A stretch of 64,000 nucleotides of DNA. Origin: Isoetes taiwanensis. Lineage: Eukaryota; Streptophyta; Lycopodiopsida; Isoetales; Isoetaceae. The stretch is from positions 1,890,783 through 1,954,782 of the forward strand of contig JAJEKV010000032.1 in the NCBI GenBank assembly GCA_021234155.1, given 5' to 3'. This document shows, in pieces, positions 59,198 to 64,000 of this stretch (its first letter is position 1; each line of letters starts with the position of its first letter). A model generated the notes under the pieces. It was given only the letters and a program-made list of their open reading frames with translations. It did no database searches and had not been told where the DNA came from. A program made the translations under genes and the position numbers.

Positions 59198-59750
59198 ACC
59201 CAGCACACAGCCCGAAAAGTGCAGATTTGAGCACTGGAAACAGCTAAGCATGCAGGTATCATACACCTAGAAAGCTCTGAACCAGCTTTCCAACAAGCCT
59301 AAGCACATGAAAACTGGATACTGATGAGATACAACCATTAAGTGTCTACCCATGGCTACTGCAAACCCCAGCACACAGCCCGAAAGTGCCAATTTGAACA
59401 CGTAAACAGCTACATGCAGATACCATACACTATTGGAAAGATCTCTCCAACTAGCTTTCCAAATGCTTCCCAAGCACATGAAAATCACATCTGATGTGAG
59501 AGATATGACCATCAAAATTTGGCCGCCAAAGCCCTCCTGTAGCACACAGCCCGAAAAGTGCCAATTTGAACACGTAAAACAAAGCCAAGCATGCAGGTAC
59601 CATACACCGTTGGAAAGATCTCTGAACCAGCTTTCCAAAGAAGCCCAAGCACATGAAACTTGACACCGATGAGAGATATGACCGACAAAATTCTGCCGCA
59701 AAACTCTAAGCCCTAAGCATGAACTCCGATATGATGTAGTCCCCTCCATT
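59198..59750. repeat. Three tandem units of about 170 bp at the 5' end of the LINE
   Basis: CAGCACACAGCCCGAAA(A)GTGC starts near 59201 and 59369, and as TAGCACACAG near 59540, giving periods of 168 and 171. Each unit continues with TTTGA.CAC, GCATGCAGGTA.CATACAC, GGAAAG.TCT, CAGCTTTCCAA and AAGCACATGAAA. The array ends about 75 bp before the right edge of the insertion. On the minus strand it is thus at the 5' end of the element. Confidence 0.85.
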
Positions 59751-59824
59751 CAAGATGGCATTTGCACTCAACATCTTGATCAAGCAAAGGGGAGTGCCCA
59801 CAACTCCTTATTTATGCTCAAGTG

Positions 59825-60060
59825 TAGACATTTTATGCCTGAGACAATGATCATATTATTTGCTATTCTTAGTATAGATTGTGATCTTTAAAGTGATCCA
59901 AATTCGATGCACACTATAACTCCGAGATTTTTAAACCATCACTTTTGAGTAATTATTATTTTGAAGATGCTAGATAAGCATAGAATTACTTCACTCACCA
60001 AAATTCAGTAATTTAGTCAATGCATCATTATATTGTCCCCGGTTTGATCATGCACCATAA
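59825..60060. repeat. Tandem duplication, copy 2, right part
   Basis: Matches 52205 to about 52440: GAGACAATGA, TTAAATGCTATTCT-like, GTGATCTTTAAAG, AAACCATCAC, TTTGAAGATGCT and AATTTAGTCAATGCATC. It continues the left part that was split by the LINE. Confidence 0.8.
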
Positions 60061-62550
60061 CAATTCCTACCTCCTTCAAGTATGGAGGAGCCCCAAATGT
60101 ATCAAGGATTAGGCGGTAGGAACCTACTCAGTCGACTCGTGCCCTACTATCACCCTTATATATTATCACAATAGTTTGATGTGATATTGGTATATTCATA
60201 TTCTGACCTCGGTGGATCTATTTCCAAAACAAATTGACATTCCTCTTGAGAGTCTTGGGACAAAACCATTTTTGATAAAAGCAAGAATAATTCCATTTAT
60301 ATCTCTAGCCGTGATCTTCTATATTACCATTAATATACAATGGGAAACAACCTCATGACATTATAACTTCTTTTGTCGCTTGAACAAGGTCTTCCACCAT
60401 CGCCTTTTATATACTCTATGGCTTAAAAGGCAAATTCTATCTCTCTGTATTTCATTTTGAGGTGCCGACAGACCATTGTTAACATCTATTATCTTCCTGC
60501 TGTTAAAAATGTACTTTCAATTCGCCATCTTTGTTTCTTGATCAGACCAGCTAAAATACTTTTGTCTCATTCTTTTACCTCGAGGAAATCCATGTTGTAA
60601 ATGAGACATTGCTTTTGGTTTAAAATTTATCAAGATTTCCCGCATTTATTAAGAGCAAAACATCCATGTAACTGAAAGAAAATTTGAATCTTGAATATCT
60701 TGGTATCTCCTTATGTCTAAAGCAAGGTTCAAAACAAAGTTGGGACTTCATGCCAAGTAAGATATAGATTGCACCATTGCGGGGAGCATGTTAACCCCAT
60801 AGCAATACCACTTTTTTGTCTCCATACTCCCATGGTTAAAATGGAACCAGCTTTTTTAGTAACCAACAGCTCATTTCTCAGAAATTCAACTCATAAGTGC
60901 ACCCAAAGACTTAAGCAGCTTTTTTATTAACTCCCATTTTAAAATATATCCAGATTCTTACATTTCTGTGTAAAGCATAAGACTGCATCAGCTTTTCTTC
61001 CATAAATTCAAAAGCAATATTGATAACCTTGGCCTAATGATTGTATAGGCCTTCATCTCCTCTAATGGGGATTGACTTCCATAGCATTTGATACACTGCC
61101 AGTATATGCTATGTACTGCCTCAGTAAATTAAGCATGACCTCGGCGAAATGGAGTCCACCTCACCCAACAGCATTATATCCTTTAGGACATAGGATGTCT
61201 CTAACTTTCTTTTGCACATGTCTTCAAGAACCTCCTGCCAACATCTAAAATTTTAAGTCCAAAGAGCAATAAGACAAATTTAACTCGAAAAATACTGAGT
61301 CATGGGCATTTGTAATCCACCCAATTTGTTTGTGCTGCCTTGTATATTAAGTTAGAAGATATGGTAACTTCACTCACTCTCAAGATATAAGGGGAAGAAT
61401 TTCAAATCAGGCAAGAATCACTAATAATGTTGTCCGTATCTAATGTTGCAAACTCAAAACTGAGTCACTTAATCATTTGTTTTATTTCGGATTAAAACAA
61501 AGTAACAAAGCATGGGTTATTTTGTCACATCTTACTCCCAAGAATGTACAAATGTTCTTTCTAATCCATTTCAATTCCTCTCATTGCTTCTTTATCTTCA
61601 AACAAAAATGTATCTCCCGGCAGGGAAAATTATCAAAAGTCATATATTTTAGATTAGCTAGAACAATCCTATTAATTTAACCCAAATACATAGGAAAACT
61701 TTCAATGTTTCATAAAGTTGAATAATTTTCCTACTAGTTTTGAATGTTTGGCTATTTTTGTTTGAACCTTTTATATATAAACTTTAGCCAAACATTTATG
61801 TGTCATGCTGCTTTTACAAAATGAACATCATATTAATAATAGAAATCTACTTAGTTGGAGAACAAAACTGCCCATCTAATATAGTATTAGCAACCTCTAT
61901 TCCATAATCTCAAGGATAATCTATTTTACATTAGCTAAAAGTATGGCTAATCTATCCTAAATGGCTAGGAAAACTTTCAATGTTTGGCTAAAGTGGAAGA
62001 ATTTTTCCTCCTTCTTTCTTATGTTTCATTAAACTCCTTGTGTATGGGAGGTCAACTTGAAAATATTTTACGATGCTTTTTTCCAAAAAATTTCCTCCTT
62101 ATAGTTTAGCCAGATTTCTTCCAAAAATGTCCAAAATGACGCTTATTTTACATTATTATTAGCCGCTATTTTTTTTCCCTCGATCTCTCTGTATTTTAGC
62201 CGAAATAGTAATGAAATTCTCCATCATAGTAAGTGGCCTTTCTTCCCATCACAAATATCCTTGAGTATGTTTCATTAATCTCAATTACAGAGTGTATCTA
62301 TGTACCTATAGAAATTGCTTGTCGCAGTCTGTAACCTGCTGCGCACATTCCTGACGCCACTTCCTTTGTGGTATGTGGTTTAAACCTTGTTAAGTAACTG
62401 AGATTCTTGTTTCTAACAATCTCCCTGCATCCATGGTCAAAATATGTCCTTCCTTTGTAATCAACGGTCTCCTCAGAATAATTCTATTTCCTCAAGGGCA
62501 CTTATGCTCATATTTTGTAACAAAGATATAAAAGGTTTATATAGTAAATC
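60061..62550. other. AT-rich degraded sequence, no gene recognised
   Basis: No motif could be read with confidence on either strand. AT content is high throughout and the frames are short. Old retroelement sequence is likely. Confidence 0.25.
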
Positions 62551-62756
62551 CTATAGAACTTTCTCTATACCTCCATCCAAGATGGTATTATCCAGAACAC
62601 CACCGTGAGCATCAACAAATGGACCTATTATCTCTTCAACACACTTCCTATAATTTGCATCCATCTCGCAGAGTGATATCGTCACATTTTCTTTGGTTAC
62701 AGCCAAGCTCTCTAACAAGCTTCCATTCTGGCCATCTCTAATCGATAGAGGACAGG
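62551..62756 (-). CDS. Unrecognised coding-like segment
   Basis: The open frame downstream of the microsatellite reads DGQNGSLLESLAVTKENVTI, then CEMDANYRKCVEEIIGPFVD and AHGGVLDNTILDGGIEKV. It has balanced amino-acid use and no low complexity. The upstream part of the same frame is only translated GATA/GGCA repeat and should be dropped. I recognise no domain. It may be an exon or part of a transposon gene. Confidence 0.25.
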
Positions 62757-62918
62757 ATAGATAGATAGATAGGATAGATAGATAGATAGATAGACAGATA
62801 GACAGGCAGGTAGTGTGGTAGGCAGGGTGGCAGGCAGGCAGGCAGGCAGGTAGGTAGGTAGGTAGGCAGGTGCAGGTGGCAGGTAGGTAGGTAGGCAGGG
62901 TAGGGTAGATAGATAGAG
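62755..62918. repeat. Compound GATA / GACA / GGCA / GGTA microsatellite
   Basis: About 160 bp that moves from GATA units through GACA and GGCA to GGTA and back to GATA. The unit is always a four-base variant of the same frame. Confidence 0.95.
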
Positions 62919-64000
62919 CTCTTTTAAGTCCTATAGCCAAACTTATGGGGAAGAGATGATGTAGTAAAGGGTAAGATGAAAAGGGAAATGGCATGGAATT
63001 CTTCTTAGGAAGATCATTGAAGGCTTTATTTTTGGTCTAATGTCCTTGTTGTACCTCATGAAATCTAGTCTGTAGTGCCTCAAGTGAATGGGTTCTACTC
63101 TGAATATGTCCGATGTCATGTGCAATATACCAAATGAATCATCGAATCTACTAGAAAGACTAAGTGTCAATGTGATCAGACAAGGCACCAAAAGAGTTGG
63201 CATAAAAGAGACAAGGGTGGATTTAGTGAATGCAATCTCACTAATTAACAAAGTAGTATATGCTACAAATCCAGCCACAGCTGGAACACATAGAAATAGA
63301 GGAAGGAGTGCTAACACCTGTGGTAGTGGAATGTGTGAACAGGTAGAAACGGAGCTAGTTGGCAATAGACATGTGAGAAGGAGTATTGACATCAGTAGAG
63401 ACATAGGAGTATTGGGATGGGGTAAGAAAGCACTGATATGGATATGCACCTACCAATGTAGATATCCACATCAACGGGTGGACATGGGAGGAATAAGATA
63501 AGATAAGATAAGATGAATGAAGTACTAGAAGTTAGAGATGTGCACATAAGTGTACATGAGGGGGTCATATAATCACTCTCATCCTCCATATATGATGAAG
63601 TGGAGGCATAAGCAAGTCCTAATTCTGATGCAAAGCCTGTCATAGCTTATGGCTATTGTATCCCATGTGTATCTAAAAAATGATGTCCAGGGTCCAAACA
63701 ACCCTCCTCAATCATACAATCTATCAATGTATACCATCAAGTAGAAAATCCTCAGCTATCTCAATATTCTTACCCTCATCAAGCCTGTCGTCTGCCACTG
63801 TATATACTGGATATACAGCAGAACATTGGACACAACATCAACAACCACTTCAAGATATGTACCGTCCTCGGCAAGCTTATACCCATGTTTCTCCATGAGC
63901 CTAGTTTCTATCTTCCGTCTACATGCGTGCTTACGCACATCCAATAGCCTCTGAATGTTCGTCTATCCATTGATCCCTACGGAGTTAACCTATACTGGCT
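62919..64000. other. Degraded sequence to the window edge, no gene recognised
   Basis: A (AAGAT)n run of four to five units lies at about 63494 to 63513. It recalls the LINE tails but has no LINE 3' end beside it. A minus frame at 63756-63944 (ACRRKIETRLMEKHGYKLAE) looks protein-like but is unassigned. Frames on both strands at 62943-63501 overlap and cannot both be real. Confidence 0.25.

Larger units (their letters stand above)
54105..59824 (-). mobile_element. Long LINE insertion of about 5.7 kb
   Basis: The 3' end is at the low-coordinate side: GTTGGTCTCCGTGGACGATA then AAATCATATTCTATTCTATT. Going 5', the minus strand reads SCSAELPSILRG (near 54970), EAFLARQQ (54998-55024), YKYLGIGV (near 55231-55260), VNLAQGEVLVV (near 55350), LFDDVDTLS at the RT active-site position (near 55415-55440), and QLEEWL (near 55520-55550) after a RGAQATPPTLL relic of GVRQGCPLSPTLF. 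Frames shift and stops occur, so it is dead. From about 56.1 to 58.9 kb the DNA is GC-rich and the expected endonuclease is not readable. The 5' end carries tandem repeats. The boundaries come from comparison with the unbroken duplicate. Confidence 0.7.

Noticed and set aside
62757-62994. Repetitive protein frame (YLPACLPA-type) on the minus strand
   Set aside because: It is only the translation of the GATA/GGCA microsatellite.

Overview
The window looks like nuclear DNA of a land plant with a large, gene-poor, repeat-rich genome. Only two genes can be supported. Both are on the minus strand, both are of plant type, and both have mostly short introns (most 66 to 106 nt). No rRNA, tRNA, CRISPR or operon structure was seen. 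The species cannot be named. The non-L1-like LINEs with microsatellite tails hint at a seed-free plant, but that is a weak inference.

The first gene (about 8.6 to 10.1 kb) is a four-exon xyloglucan endotransglucosylase/hydrolase (XTH), a secreted cell-wall enzyme. Its first intron is GC-AG and keeps the reading frame open. Its 3' flank is duplicated, and four ACGT cores lie just upstream. The second gene (39.46 to 42.96 kb) is an 18-exon N-acetylglucosaminyltransferase I (GnTI), the Golgi enzyme that starts complex N-glycan synthesis. I rebuilt it exon by exon (441 residues, all phases consistent). Its intron 13 has the hallmarks of a U12-type AT-AC intron. The two genes have no evident functional link.

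The rest is transposon debris. Between 0.3 and 8.2 kb lie hairpin repeats and LTR-retrotransposon-like sequence. The same kind of sequence returns at 11.2 to 16.1 kb, so the XTH gene sits between two diverged copies of one element. From 17.5 to 21.5 kb there is a Ty3/gypsy integrase tail and a remnant with a QLDN / GHxHDDI domain. From 21.7 to 24.1 kb there are tandem repeats. From 24.1 to 35.8 kb there is degraded sequence with a gypsy protease-to-RT remnant. A broken LINE on the plus strand (36.2 to 39.15 kb) ends just past the 3' end of the GnTI gene.

The right third, 43 to 64 kb, holds the best structural story. A tandem duplication of about 1.6 kb (starts near 51.35 and 52.97 kb) is interrupted in its second copy by about 5.7 kb of foreign DNA (54.1 to 59.8 kb). 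That DNA is a minus-strand LINE with a pentanucleotide tail at its 3' end and three tandem units of about 170 bp at its 5' end. The uninterrupted copy serves as an empty-site control. Several other 3' ends of the same LINE family, each with a different 5-mer tail, lie nearby.
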